Source of the DNA: Bdellovibrionota bacterium
Lineage (GTDB): Bacteria > Bdellovibrionota > Bdellovibrionia > Bdellovibrionales > JAEYZS01
Length of the DNA stretch: 41,690 nucleotides
Direction of reading: 5' to 3'
Assembly (NCBI GenBank): GCA_040386775.1
Contig: JAZKEU010000013.1
Coordinates: 1-41,690, forward strand
Below the pieces are notes generated by a model that made no database searches, was not told the DNA's origin, and was given only the letters and a program-made list of their open reading frames with translations. How positions within the stretch are numbered: position 1 is the stretch's first letter; each line of letters opens with the position of its first letter. Positions 26,093 through 34,593 of this stretch are shown piece by piece. The translations under genes and the position numbers were made by a program.

Positions 26093-26114
26093 TGAGTAAA
26101 GCATGAGTAAAGCA
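26093..26114 (+). repeat. 11-bp tandem duplication across the kinase start
   Basis: TGAGTAAAGCA occurs twice in direct succession (26093-26103 and 26104-26114). It creates two possible starts. A TTG at 26092, with AGGA seven bases upstream, now reads only four codons before TGA. An ATG at 26103 overlaps that stop and lies 18 bases from the same ribosome site. Confidence 0.9.
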
Positions 26115-28325
26115 AGTAGCTTGCAAGTTAGACTTATCAGGATGCAGCTCCTGAACGTATTGGTTGTAATATTATTTATTTCAACAGTTGCCGTATATTA
26201 CATTGTTAATGAAGTCTCCAGTCTCTACGAAAAGCAGATTAATGCAACTGTCAAGATTGTCGCACATAACTTAAAGACTCCCATGATGTTCAATGACAAT
26301 GATGAAATACAGAATACTCTTTCTGTATTGAATGCTGACCCTAACTTTCTGGGAGCGGTTTTAGAAAAAAAATCTGGAGAAAAAATAACTTACCTCGAAG
26401 ATTTTAGGGGCGATGGAAAAGTAAATCAAATCAATGAACAAGACTTTATATTTTCTGAAAAAATCAAAGCTTTAAATGACGAGCTTGGGACGCTTTATAT
26501 CAAGTATACAAAAAAATATTTGCATGACATATACCTTTCAATTGCTATGTTTACTTTTGCAGTATTTGTTTTTGCAGTGGGGATATCTGTTTTGTTGGCT
26601 AGATTTTTTCAAAAAGACGTTACAGGGCCAATCAATAGCTTATTAAAATTCATCAGCAAAATTACTGCACATAGTGAGTGGCAAAATATTGCAAACATAC
26701 CAATTTCAAGCTCAGAGATTTCGGAAATATTGAATTTAAAAATTGAGTTTAAAAAGATGGTCGAGGTTATTAAAAAGCGTGAAGAAGAAACTACGAGTGC
26801 CAAAAATGCCGCAGAAAAAGCCAACGAGGCAAAGTCTGAATTCTTATCTAATATGAGCCACGAACTGAGAACCCCGATGAACGCAGTTTTGGGGTATACG
26901 CAATTACTCAGAAGATCTTTCCATAAAAAAGGAATTTTGGATTATCAAAAAGATCTTGGCGAGATTGAGAAGGCCGGGAAGCACCTTTTGTCGTTGATCA
27001 ATGATGTTCTAGACATCGCTAAAATTGAATCAGGGAAAGTTGAGCTTTATGTTGAAAATTTTAATTTAGAAAAAGAAGTTGAAGAGATAGTTTCGCTGAT
27101 TAAACCATTTGCTGCGAGTAAAAATAACCAAATGAGCGTAGAGATAGAAAAGTCTCTAACAGAAATGACTTCCGATGTTACTAAGTTTAAGCAGGTTTTA
27201 TTAAATTTGATCAACAATGCCTGCAAATTTACAGAAAACGGAACGGTAGCGTTAAAAATACTTCCTGAGGTTATCAATGGGTTGCCTGCCGTAAGAATTT
27301 CCGTTTCGGATACGGGAATCGGTATTACTGCTGAGCAGATTGCTAAATTATTTAACCCGTTCACGCAGGCCGATACTTCAACCACAAGGAAATACGGAGG
27401 GACTGGGTTAGGATTGCATATCAGTAAAAACTTTGTAGAACTGATGGGCGGAAAAATATTTGTGGAAAGTGAGTTGGGCAAAGGCGCTACATTTACTATG
27501 ATACTGCCATTGTCTTTGGATCATCACTTAAAAAATAAAATTGAAAACAAGGGCAGCTCAAAAGATGATTTACAAAAATTTAAAATTCTGATCATCGATG
27601 ACGAAGCTTTTGTCCATGACCTTTTTACTAAGAATCTTGAAGAATTTAGAGTAGAAATCTTAAGTGCTTATAATGCGAAAGAAGGAATTGAATCAACCCG
27701 AAAAAATAAACCTGATCTTATCCTTTTAGATATTACTTTGCCGGATTTAAGCGGGTGGGATGTTATGTCTATTTTAAAAAGCGACAAAGAATTGGCAGGC
27801 ATTCCTATTATTATTAGCACTACAACGGAAGAAAAGAATAAAGCTTACACGATAGGTGCTGCTGACTTTTTACAAAAACCTGTCGATAACGAAAGGTTTT
27901 TACGATTGCTTCTTAACTACAGATGCAAAAACCCCCCGTGTTTGGCCTTGGTGGTAGATGACAATGAGAATAACAGAAAAGTTATGGAAAGATCTCTTGT
28001 TCAAGAGAGTTGGAATGTAAAAACTGTTGATAGTGGAGCAGAGGCGCTTGAATTCTTAAAAAGTAATAAACCTGAAATTATATTCTTGGATTTAATGATG
28101 CCAGATATGGATGGATTTGAAGTTTTAGATAAAATCAAAAGCCATGAGGCCTGGTTAGATATTCCTGTAATCATAGTGACAGCAAAGGACCTGACCGAAG
28201 AAGATAAGAAAAGACTTAATAATAAAATGGAAAGTATCCTAACCAAGGAAAATTTTAGTAGTGAAAAAGCAAAGCACGAAATTTTAAGAATTCTTGGTAA
28301 ATCAAAAGTAAAAGAGAGCCTTTAG
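26103..28325 (+). CDS. Hybrid sensor histidine kinase with CHASE8-like sensor and two receiver domains
   Basis: Order of domains: TM helix 16-36; periplasmic CHASE8-like region about 40-140 (ATVKIVAHNLKTPMMFND, a LNADPNFLGAVL core and LGTLYIKY); TM helix 144-168; HAMP-like linker; HisKA with phospho-His H253 in NMSHELRTPMN; HATPase with NNACKF, DTGIG and GTGLGL boxes; then two receivers with D543 (LLLDITLPD) and D663 (FLDLMMPD). No output or Hpt domain is present, so phosphate likely passes to a separate protein such as the lone receiver at 22855. The start is unusual because of the 11-bp duplication. The pairing with YfiR and a TonB-dependent receptor suggests sensing of a periplasmic state or imported ligand. 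Confidence 0.93.
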   Translation: MSKASSLQVRLIRMQLLNVLVVILFISTVAVYYIVNEVSSLYEKQINATVKIVAHNLKTPMMFNDNDEIQNTLSVLNADPNFLGAVLEKKSGEKITYLEDFRGDGKVNQINEQDFIFSEKIKALNDELGTLYIKYTKKYLHDIYLSIAMFTFAVFVFAVGISVLLARFFQKDVTGPINSLLKFISKITAHSEWQNIANIPISSSEISEILNLKIEFKKMVEVIKKREEETTSAKNAAEKANEAKSEFLSNMSHELRTPMNAVLGYTQLLRRSFHKKGILDYQKDLGEIEKAGKHLLSLINDVLDIAKIESGKVELYVENFNLEKEVEEIVSLIKPFAASKNNQMSVEIEKSLTEMTSDVTKFKQVLLNLINNACKFTENGTVALKILPEVINGLPAVRISVSDTGIGITAEQIAKLFNPFTQADTSTTRKYGGTGLGLHISKNFVELMGGKIFVESELGKGATFTMILPLSLDHHLKNKIENKGSSKDDLQKFKILIIDDEAFVHDLFTKNLEEFRVEILSAYNAKEGIESTRKNKPDLILLDITLPDLSGWDVMSILKSDKELAGIPIIISTTTEEKNKAYTIGAADFLQKPVDNERFLRLLLNYRCKNPPCLALVVDDNENNRKVMERSLVQESWNVKTVDSGAEALEFLKSNKPEIIFLDLMMPDMDGFEVLDKIKSHEAWLDIPVIIVTAKDLTEEDKKRLNNKMESILTKENFSSEKAKHEILRILGKSKVKESL

Positions 28326-28396
28326 ATAAGCGTTGAAATATTACAATTTGAGAGTTGCAAGTTGCGTGATTTTTGAGTTGGAATTATGTTTGGCAT

Positions 28397-28657
28397 ATGA
28401 AAGCTTTGGGGTTGATTTTTGGTTTGCTAATTTGCTCTGTTTCTTATTCGGCCCTGCCGGATGCTAAATATCATTGCGAAGACGAAAGTACTCTTGATCT
28501 CAAAAAAATGAAAGCTCAGTTCCATGATATTTCTAATCAAGATAAAGAGGTCAGCGGACTTTCTATTCTAAACTCTGGAAAAGCCATCAAATTAAAATTT
28601 GATAATGGATCTTCAGTTCTTTGCCACAAATCTAAAGTTGAAATTCTTTTTCTCTAA
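28397..28657 (+). CDS. Small exported protein, function unknown
   Basis: This 86-aa protein has a signal peptide (MKALGLIFGLLICSVSYSA) and a mature region of about 67 residues with two Cys (YHCEDES and VLCHKSK) that could form a disulfide. The pattern is that of small periplasmic beta proteins; I recognise no family. The ATG at 28397 gives a sensible signal peptide, but its ribosome site is weak, and an in-frame TTG at 28373 exists. The stop overlaps that of the convergent DUF1904 gene. Confidence 0.5.
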   Translation: MKALGLIFGLLICSVSYSALPDAKYHCEDESTLDLKKMKAQFHDISNQDKEVSGLSILNSGKAIKLKFDNGSSVLCHKSKVEILFL

Positions 28658-28983
28658 AAATTTTTTTCGTTCTCAAAATAATCTGATTTTTCAATGGGGA
28701 TATAGACTACAACGATGTCTTTAGCCTTTGTTAGAGCTTTGATTTGGTCTGTAATGATCTTTGTGGATTTCACTTTAATGTCTTGTGATCTTTCAAACCA
28801 ATGCACTTCTATAAATGGATACGATTTTGTAGATTTGCCGTTCGTATAGAAAGTATTGGGAACCAGCTCAAAAGAAAAATTATCTTCACTGGTATCCATG
28901 GCCCTAGCTAGTTCTTTGGGTAAGGTTTTACTTAAACTTTTAACATTTTTTTCAGAAATACATTTTAAACGAATGTGTGGCAT
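28654..28983 (-). CDS. DUF1904 family protein
   Basis: The protein (109 aa) matches DUF1904, small tautomerase-like proteins. The N-terminus is MPHIRLKC, the middle has YPFIEVHWFERSQ, and the C-terminus ends in SDYFENEKNF, all characteristic. Pro2 after the initiator Met is the catalytic residue in true tautomerases; activity in DUF1904 has not been established to my knowledge. It is coupled to the upstream papain-like gene by a one-base overlap (TAATG), although one product is exported and this one is cytosolic. Confidence 0.78.
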   Translation of the reverse strand: MPHIRLKCISEKNVKSLSKTLPKELARAMDTSEDNFSFELVPNTFYTNGKSTKSYPFIEVHWFERSQDIKVKSTKIITDQIKALTKAKDIVVVYIPIEKSDYFENEKNF

Positions 28984-29774
28984 TATTCGATATCACGATC
29001 TCTAAGGACATTCACTTCGATCATTTCGTCTACGATTGCTGGCTGGAAACCAGGGAAATCTTCAGATAGATAGAGTTCTAAACCTTTTTTAGATTTTTTA
29101 AATGGGGTCTCGATCACTTTATTCGGGTAGTTTGGATCGGAGATGTAAATGATTTCATTTTTTTTATCAATTTTTAGAGCAACCACAGTGTGGCCCTCTT
29201 CACCATTCTCACTCAACATTCCAAGAACACGAAGTTTCCAAGAGTAATTTTTGAATTGAGTAGGATCTAAATCCACTTTTTTATCCGTATAATCAAGTCG
29301 GATAATTCCATCCAAACCATGCTCCTCAAGAACCTCTTCTGTGTATTTATCAACATCCGAAAGAAATGCTCCTTCGTAGCGAGGGTCTTGAACCATAAAT
29401 CGTCTAGCTTCTTCGATGATCTCAAATAAAAAATAATCAGGTCTTTGGAGGAATTTACTTTTTGAAACGCCATAGTACTGGCTTACAGCTTGTATGGCAT
29501 TCACTTGAGCTGTGAAGGCACAAAGGCCGCCGTTTCTTTTTAGAAGTTTTCTTTTTTTAAGGCGAATATCAGTTTGGTGGATGAGTTTTTCTCTTTCCAT
29601 CAATTCTAAATATGAATTTAGGAGACTTGGGCTATCAGTCTTAAGAGCTCTGATATCATCAATGCGCGCAGAGCCCCAGCCGAGCACCGGGCAGAGTAAT
29701 AGAATGTATACGAGAATTGTCCCCACAAATTTCATTAGGGTGAAGCTATTTAAGAGGCGTATTTGAGTCAACAT
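28983..29774 (-). CDS. Exported papain-fold (C39-like) protein candidate
   Basis: The N-terminus has a hydrophobic segment (about residues 14-31) ending near LGWGSA, consistent with a signal peptide; an in-frame ATG at 29735 would give a more classic one. The rest shows a papain-like triad layout: C85 in NGGLCAFTAQ at the start of a helix, H195 in EEGHTVVALKI and D213 in YISDPNYPN. The His-strand-Asp-Pro pattern is shared with C39-type and related cysteine peptidases and with protein glutaminase-like proteins. No overall family is recognised, so substrate and reaction are unknown. It is translationally coupled to the DUF1904 gene. Confidence 0.5.
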   Translation of the reverse strand: MLTQIRLLNSFTLMKFVGTILVYILLLCPVLGWGSARIDDIRALKTDSPSLLNSYLELMEREKLIHQTDIRLKKRKLLKRNGGLCAFTAQVNAIQAVSQYYGVSKSKFLQRPDYFLFEIIEEARRFMVQDPRYEGAFLSDVDKYTEEVLEEHGLDGIIRLDYTDKKVDLDPTQFKNYSWKLRVLGMLSENGEEGHTVVALKIDKKNEIIYISDPNYPNKVIETPFKKSKKGLELYLSEDFPGFQPAIVDEMIEVNVLRDRDIE

Positions 29775-29840
29775 TATTGTAGATATCTTAATAGGTAAAT
29801 TTTTGTTGTAGCTTTTATCCCAGTAGGATTAATAAAAAGT

Positions 29841-31055
29841 ATGAAAATATATATGCTTTATCTATATATCCTTATTCTCTTAATTACAGTGCCAGGCTTT
29901 GCATCTTTTGACAGACAATATGAATATCGATCTTTTTCCGAAAAAGAGATGGAAGTACCTGATTATTTTGACAAAATAGACTCAGAATACACGTCAGATA
30001 TACTGACATATTCCATTACGCCTACAGAAGAAGTTTTGTTCCAAGAAACCGATAAGCAGTTCCTAATCTCACTCGGATCGTTAAGTCGTAGAGAGTTTAT
30101 GAAAGATGCGCGCCTAAAGGTTAAGCAAAAATTAACGGATAAGATTGATTTCAAATACAACTATTTAGAACAAAAAGACTTCGAAAATTCTCAAGCTCAT
30201 TCAGTAGCAGAATTTGTTATTAAGCCCTTACAGAAAATCCACTTTTCAGCTTTTGCAGAGTTAGATTTTTCTAAAGTGAATGACAACGTTGGATTTTCTT
30301 TTTCCTATCTGCCTCAACTGAATCATGAAGTTAAATTTTTTTATAACATGGTACAATTTGATCGAAATAAAAGGAACTCTCAAGATGATAGATTCAATAA
30401 GAAACCCTATACATTTGGATTTGTAGGTCGCTACACAAAAGAGAAATTTGGAAAAATAAAATATTTCGAATATGGTTTTCTCAACGAGACTTCCGTGGAA
30501 TGGATATTTCCTACTCAAGATATAAATTACGAATATCAAAGATGGATGGGCACTTTGCGATATCTTAACCCCATCAGTGAATCTGAAACTCTCGCTTTAT
30601 TTTATCAGTTGGATCATCGCAACGACCTCAAGGAGGTATTATCAACGGATACTCCCATAAGCACTCTCGATTTAAAGCGTAATCAACTACAATTGAATTA
30701 TAACAATATAAACTTTGAACAATTTGAATTGGATTCAGGTTCCTATATTGTTTATCGAGATGCTAATTTATTAACGGGTATTGCTCGATATTTGGATGTG
30801 GTTCCCTACGCCACTTTTCACTTTAATAAAGACAAAGACTCCGCGGGATTTTGGTCTCTCGGCTATGACATTGATATTCATCATACAGATAAAAAAGATC
30901 CTGTTTCGAAAAAAGATACAGAAATCAATCATCGTGGGAATGTATTCTGGACCGCTAGATTTAATTCCCAAGCTTATTTAAAGTTGGCTGGAACCTTAGA
31001 TGTCGACGACCTTTCTTGGGAAGGTGGTAACGGAAAATTTGTGATGGAGTTTTAA
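29841..31055 (+). CDS. Outer-membrane beta-barrel protein, function unknown
   Basis: A signal peptide (about residues 1-21, ending PGFA) is followed by a region of alternating polar and aromatic residues typical of barrel strands (IDFKYNYLEQ, IHFSAFAELDFS, ETLALFYQLDHR, AGFWSLGYDIDIHH). The C-terminal residue is Phe (KFVMEF), the usual signal for BAM-dependent insertion. At 404 aa it could form a barrel of roughly 14-18 strands. No porin, LptD or transporter signature is recognised. It is divergent from the papain-like gene across a 66-base gap; an AGGA site lies about 12 bases upstream of the start. Confidence 0.6.
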   Translation: MKIYMLYLYILILLITVPGFASFDRQYEYRSFSEKEMEVPDYFDKIDSEYTSDILTYSITPTEEVLFQETDKQFLISLGSLSRREFMKDARLKVKQKLTDKIDFKYNYLEQKDFENSQAHSVAEFVIKPLQKIHFSAFAELDFSKVNDNVGFSFSYLPQLNHEVKFFYNMVQFDRNKRNSQDDRFNKKPYTFGFVGRYTKEKFGKIKYFEYGFLNETSVEWIFPTQDINYEYQRWMGTLRYLNPISESETLALFYQLDHRNDLKEVLSTDTPISTLDLKRNQLQLNYNNINFEQFELDSGSYIVYRDANLLTGIARYLDVVPYATFHFNKDKDSAGFWSLGYDIDIHHTDKKDPVSKKDTEINHRGNVFWTARFNSQAYLKLAGTLDVDDLSWEGGNGKFVMEF

Positions 31056-31092
31056 AGATAGACATTTTTAAAGATTAATTAATAATAGAGTT

Positions 31093-31494
31093 ATGAAGTG
31101 GGTGAGCAGAATTCCATACAATGAATTTACTTTCGAGTTTGCCAGAAGTGGTGGGCCAGGAGGGCAGCACGTCAATAAAACTAATTCTGCGGCAATCTTG
31201 CGCTGGGATGTAGATGCAACTCTTGCTTTCTCCGAAGATCAAAAAGTAAAACTACAAACTAAACTCAAATTGAATCAAGAATCGGAAGTTGTTATTCGCT
31301 CGGAAGAACACCGTGACCAAGAAAAAAACAAAAAAAGATGTTTAGAAAAATTAGATTCCTTAATAGAAAAAGCTCTTTTTGTGCATAAAAAAAGGAAGCC
31401 CACTAAGCCTTCGCGGTCTCAAAAAGAAAAACGAATCAAATCCAAGAAAATTAGATCTGAAGTGAAAAAATCTAGAACCAATAAAGATTGGTAA
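31093..31494 (+). CDS. arfB: ArfB-type ribosome rescue peptidyl-tRNA hydrolase
   Basis: ArfB (YaeJ) frees ribosomes stalled at mRNA ends by hydrolysing peptidyl-tRNA without a stop codon. The RF1-like catalytic motif is present: RSGGPGGQHVNKTNS, with GGQ at residues 23-25. There is no codon-recognition domain. The C-terminal tail (about 95-133) is dense in Lys and Arg, as needed to occupy the mRNA channel. Length (133 aa) is right. It is convergent with the phospholipase-like gene with no gap. Other short GGQ proteins (RFH) lack this basic tail. Confidence 0.92.
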   Translation: MKWVSRIPYNEFTFEFARSGGPGGQHVNKTNSAAILRWDVDATLAFSEDQKVKLQTKLKLNQESEVVIRSEEHRDQEKNKKRCLEKLDSLIEKALFVHKKRKPTKPSRSQKEKRIKSKKIRSEVKKSRTNKDW

Positions 31495-32304
31495 CTACTT
31501 CAGGCCTTTGATTCTCTTTAAGCATTTGTTTGAAACTTGCACCTCAGAAAACTTATTCATGCTTTTAGAGTAAGCATAATCTTGCTTGCAAGTTTTAGGG
31601 TTTGTTTTGCTTGTAAAATGAAACTCTAGTGCATCGTCACAGATATCTAAACCAATTTTGATCACGTAAGTTGATCCGATTTCAAAATCATCAAATTTTG
31701 TCACGGTCGTTTGACGAGTAAGGATGGGCGACAAATGATTGATGATTTCTTCTTCGCAGAATGAATATGGGAATGGTGAGACATAGTTATAGTTTTCAGG
31801 GATAACGACTGGGAATTTATTTTCACTGATTTCTTTTTTAAGAGTTTGAAGGTTTTCGCCGTACATCGCATAGGCCATATTTTTTTCTTCGGTTGTCAGA
31901 GTTTTGTAATCTCGAACTCTATTCCATCCAAAGCCCCAGCGATAAGTGTTTTGCCCCAATGGACCGCCACCCGCTCTTGTTCCTAAATACATAATTCTTG
32001 CAGGAGAAGAATCTCCAGTAGCCTTAATGCAAGCAAAAAAATCTTGATCTACTTTTAATCTTTCAGCCTCTGTCCCGCCCAACCAATAAGAAGCATCGTG
32101 GTCTATGCAGCAATGTTGCCAGAGAGTAGGGTTTTCTTTTGTTCCATCTTTATATTTTGTACAGCCATCAGTAGCGAAAGGATTTAATTCTAGCTGAAAT
32201 GGACTCGATTTATTCTCTACAGAAAAAGTATAACCCACCAAGTTCTGTGCCTGCAAATTTTGAACAAACATCGTTGCTAGAATAATTAAAAGAAATTTAG
32301 CCAT
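31495..32304 (-). CDS. Exported phospholipase A2-like protein
   Basis: A signal peptide (MAKFLLIILATMFVQNLQA) is followed by a region with the phospholipase A2 active-site form: DGCTKYKDGT, then WQHCCIDHDASYW with C65, C66, H69 and D70. In secreted PLA2 the His-Asp pair in CCxxHD activates water, and a Gly-rich loop binds calcium. Here the loop equivalent would be around DGCTKYKDG, which is less certain. Extra C-terminal Cys (SFCEEE, LDICDD, PKTCKQ, NKCLKR) suggest disulfides. If active it would release fatty acids from phospholipids, for example of host or prey membranes (inference). The start is supported by AAGGA eight bases upstream of 32304. Confidence 0.65.
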   Translation of the reverse strand: MAKFLLIILATMFVQNLQAQNLVGYTFSVENKSSPFQLELNPFATDGCTKYKDGTKENPTLWQHCCIDHDASYWLGGTEAERLKVDQDFFACIKATGDSSPARIMYLGTRAGGGPLGQNTYRWGFGWNRVRDYKTLTTEEKNMAYAMYGENLQTLKKEISENKFPVVIPENYNYVSPFPYSFCEEEIINHLSPILTRQTTVTKFDDFEIGSTYVIKIGLDICDDALEFHFTSKTNPKTCKQDYAYSKSMNKFSEVQVSNKCLKRIKGLK

Positions 32305-32321
32305 TCGTAGAATCCTTTATT

Positions 32322-33038
32322 TTATAGTTCTTCGAATGAAGGTATCCCGTTTTCTGAGACGAATGCAAGGCTGTAATGGGCAGGTAAAAACCATGACAAA
32401 GCTTGTAAAATTCCCTCATGTTCTTCAGCCTTTGGACTTCCAAAAGATTCAATGGAGAAGCAGAGATCAAATTTAACCTTGTCTGGAGAAATCATAATGA
32501 TTTTAGGAGCCATAACTCCCTGTTGTTTTAAAAACTCTCTTAAGACCGTGCGTACAGGCTTGGGTAAGAATCCTTCGCTTGGAGCGCCTATATAAAACTC
32601 TACGCCAGCTTCAATACTTTGTTCTTGTTCATGAGAGTGACCATGATTGCAATTCGGTCCGTGTTTGTGATTTGGATCATGACTATCACTATGAGCGTGC
32701 GCTTTTGGAAGAGAGTTCTCTAGGAAAAGTCCATTTTTAATATAATTCCAAATCATTCCATAAGTCAGAACGAAATCAGGAAAGCTTTTTGTAGGATTGA
32801 TAGCGAGGCCGATTCCATTTTCGGAAATCCACTTCAAGAGATTGATGGCAGGCTCTGTGCTATCCTCTTTGATTTCAATAAACATATAAGGAAATTGATC
32901 GGGTCCAGCTTGAGGTGCTTGGGCCATCAAAGAAATATTTGCAGCTGGAAGGGTTTTAAGAAAATTAGCTTCCCATTGAATATCTCTATCCTTATGGGGA
33001 ACGGACAACATCTCGAGTATTTGTTTTTGACTGCTCAC
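32322..33038 (-). CDS. Cytosolic protein with His-rich insert, function unknown
   Basis: The protein has no signal peptide. Two folded halves (about 1-115 and 150-238) flank a roughly 25-residue linker with eight His and one Cys (from KAHAHSDSHDP through NHKHGPNCNHGHSH), a likely metal-binding or metal-storage segment. The first half contains FPYMFIEIKEDS and GLAINPTKSFPDFVLTYGMIW; the second FLPKPVRTVLREFLK. I do not recognise the family. I chose GTG at 33038 because GGAG lies nine bases upstream; a TTG at 33053 would add five residues but lacks a site. It follows the PilZ gene closely on the same strand. Confidence 0.55.
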   Translation of the reverse strand: MSSQKQILEMLSVPHKDRDIQWEANFLKTLPAANISLMAQAPQAGPDQFPYMFIEIKEDSTEPAINLLKWISENGIGLAINPTKSFPDFVLTYGMIWNYIKNGLFLENSLPKAHAHSDSHDPNHKHGPNCNHGHSHEQEQSIEAGVEFYIGAPSEGFLPKPVRTVLREFLKQQGVMAPKIIMISPDKVKFDLCFSIESFGSPKAEEHEGILQALSWFLPAHYSLAFVSENGIPSFEEL

Positions 33039-33070
33039 GCGAACTATCTCCAATTAGGGAGATAGGACTA

Positions 33071-33505
33071 TCATTCTTCTTCGCTAGTTACAACAGAGCT
33101 TGGCAGAAGATCAAAAAGACATTCTCTCCAGTATTCCGGCGCGTCTTGAGAAAAATCGACGGCGATTTCAAATATTCCTTTGCCCACATATCTTGTTCTA
33201 GCAATGTGGCCATTGATTTCAAGTTCCATCGGATTGATCATCAGCATAATTGGCTCTCCCTCAATGGATTGAAGGGAGAGGTTTTGTCTTAAGCCTTTGG
33301 GCACCAAATCTTCTCTATCAATAAGTATTAAGAACCCTGTGGAGGAAGCATCTATAAGATGTCCAAACCTAGCAATCGACTCGAAATGAGATAAGTTCGT
33401 AAGGTTAGAAACCGGGATTGAGCCCACCTGTTTTCTTTTGGCTACTCTGCCAGGAGAGTCGTTAAGTGGGGTTGACTTCTTTTTTTGTGCTGCTGTTTTC
33501 TTCAT
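33071..33505 (-). CDS. PilZ-domain protein, c-di-GMP receptor candidate
   Basis: This 144-aa protein begins with a Lys-rich tail and then shows the two c-di-GMP motifs in the expected order: RxxxR (R20-VAK-R24) and DxSxxG (D52-ASSTG). Further PilZ-like strands follow (IMLMINPMELEINGHIARTRYVG, FEIAVDFS). The C-terminal YWRECLFDLLP is unusual and may be lineage-specific. PilZ proteins control motility, adhesion and secretion in response to c-di-GMP; the local target is unknown. It is the first gene of a small minus-strand unit with the His-rich protein, 115 bases after nadA on the same strand. Confidence 0.65.
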   Translation of the reverse strand: MKKTAAQKKKSTPLNDSPGRVAKRKQVGSIPVSNLTNLSHFESIARFGHLIDASSTGFLILIDREDLVPKGLRQNLSLQSIEGEPIMLMINPMELEINGHIARTRYVGKGIFEIAVDFSQDAPEYWRECLFDLLPSSVVTSEEE

Positions 33506-33620
33506 TACTTACCTCAAACTTGTACTATGTTTCTCTACACATAAAGCTTATCGGCCAGCCTAGACCAAAGTTAAGAGCCTGTCTTAAAATGATTTGATTA
33601 ATTTGGTTAAGATTTGGTGA

Positions 33621-34565
33621 TCAGTCCCAAGTGACTGATTTTCCTTGGGTGATATCTACCATTCTTTGAAGTGAAACCCTCGCGTTTTTAATCATTTCTG
33701 GCGCTAGTTTTACTTCTGGGGATAATGTTGCAAGACTGTTTCTTATTTTCTCTAAGGTATTGAGTTTCATGTAAGGACATTGATTACAGGCGCAGTGAGT
33801 TCCTGTCGGGGCTTGAATCAGTTCTACATCTGGACGCAATTTTTTCATTTGATGGAAAATTCCATCCTCTGTCGCCACTATAAATTTCTTCGCAGGGTTT
33901 GTTTCCACTTCTTTGAGTAATCTTGATGTGGATCCTATAACCTCAGCGTATTCCAATACATCAGGATTGCATTCTGGATGTGCAATGACCACGGCATCTG
34001 GATTTTCAGTTTTTAATTTATAAAGTTCTTTAGCTGTAAAGAGAACATGCACTTCGCAAGTCCCTTCCCAGAGCTCCATGGGCCGACCATATTTTTTAGA
34101 TAACCATCCCCCAAGGTTCTTATCAGGTCCAAAAAGAATAGTTTTATCTTTAGGAATAGCTTTCAAAATTTTCTCGGCATTAGAAGACGTACATATAACA
34201 TCAGAGATTGATTTTACTTCGGCACTTGAGTTGATGTAAGTCATCATTACAGAGTTTGGGTGAGCATCTTTCCAGGCTTTGTATTTGGCAAAAGGAGAAG
34301 AAGTTACAAGCGAACATCCTGCCTTTAAATCTGGAACAATTACTTTCTTGTCAGGGGAAAGGATCTTTACACTTTCACCCATGAAAACCACACCAGCCAA
34401 AAGAATAATATTTGCATCACTATTCATCCCAGTCTCAGCCAAAAAATAACTATCGCCCACATGATCCGCAAGCTCTTGAATTTCTCCATCCTCATAGAAG
34501 TGCGCTAAGATTAAGGCACCCTTTTCTTTCTTGAGATTTAAAATTTCTTGTCTAATGTCCAACAT
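33621..34565 (-). CDS. nadA: Quinolinate synthase
   Basis: NadA condenses iminoaspartate with dihydroxyacetone phosphate to form quinolinate for NAD synthesis, using a [4Fe-4S] cluster. Conserved segments are AHFYEDGEIQELAD, the VMMTYINSSAEVK helix, the cluster Cys regions DVICTSSNA, AHPECNPDVL and HCACNQCPYM, and TGTHC. Length (314 aa) suits the shorter NadA group. No nadB or nadC is in the window. It sits 28 bases after mglA at the end of the dnaX-ybaB-recR-mglA cluster and may be part of that operon. Confidence 0.96.
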   Translation of the reverse strand: MLDIRQEILNLKKEKGALILAHFYEDGEIQELADHVGDSYFLAETGMNSDANIILLAGVVFMGESVKILSPDKKVIVPDLKAGCSLVTSSPFAKYKAWKDAHPNSVMMTYINSSAEVKSISDVICTSSNAEKILKAIPKDKTILFGPDKNLGGWLSKKYGRPMELWEGTCEVHVLFTAKELYKLKTENPDAVVIAHPECNPDVLEYAEVIGSTSRLLKEVETNPAKKFIVATEDGIFHQMKKLRPDVELIQAPTGTHCACNQCPYMKLNTLEKIRNSLATLSPEVKLAPEMIKNARVSLQRMVDITQGKSVTWD

Positions 34566-34593
34566 AGATTACCTATCTTTAGGATAATTCCGG

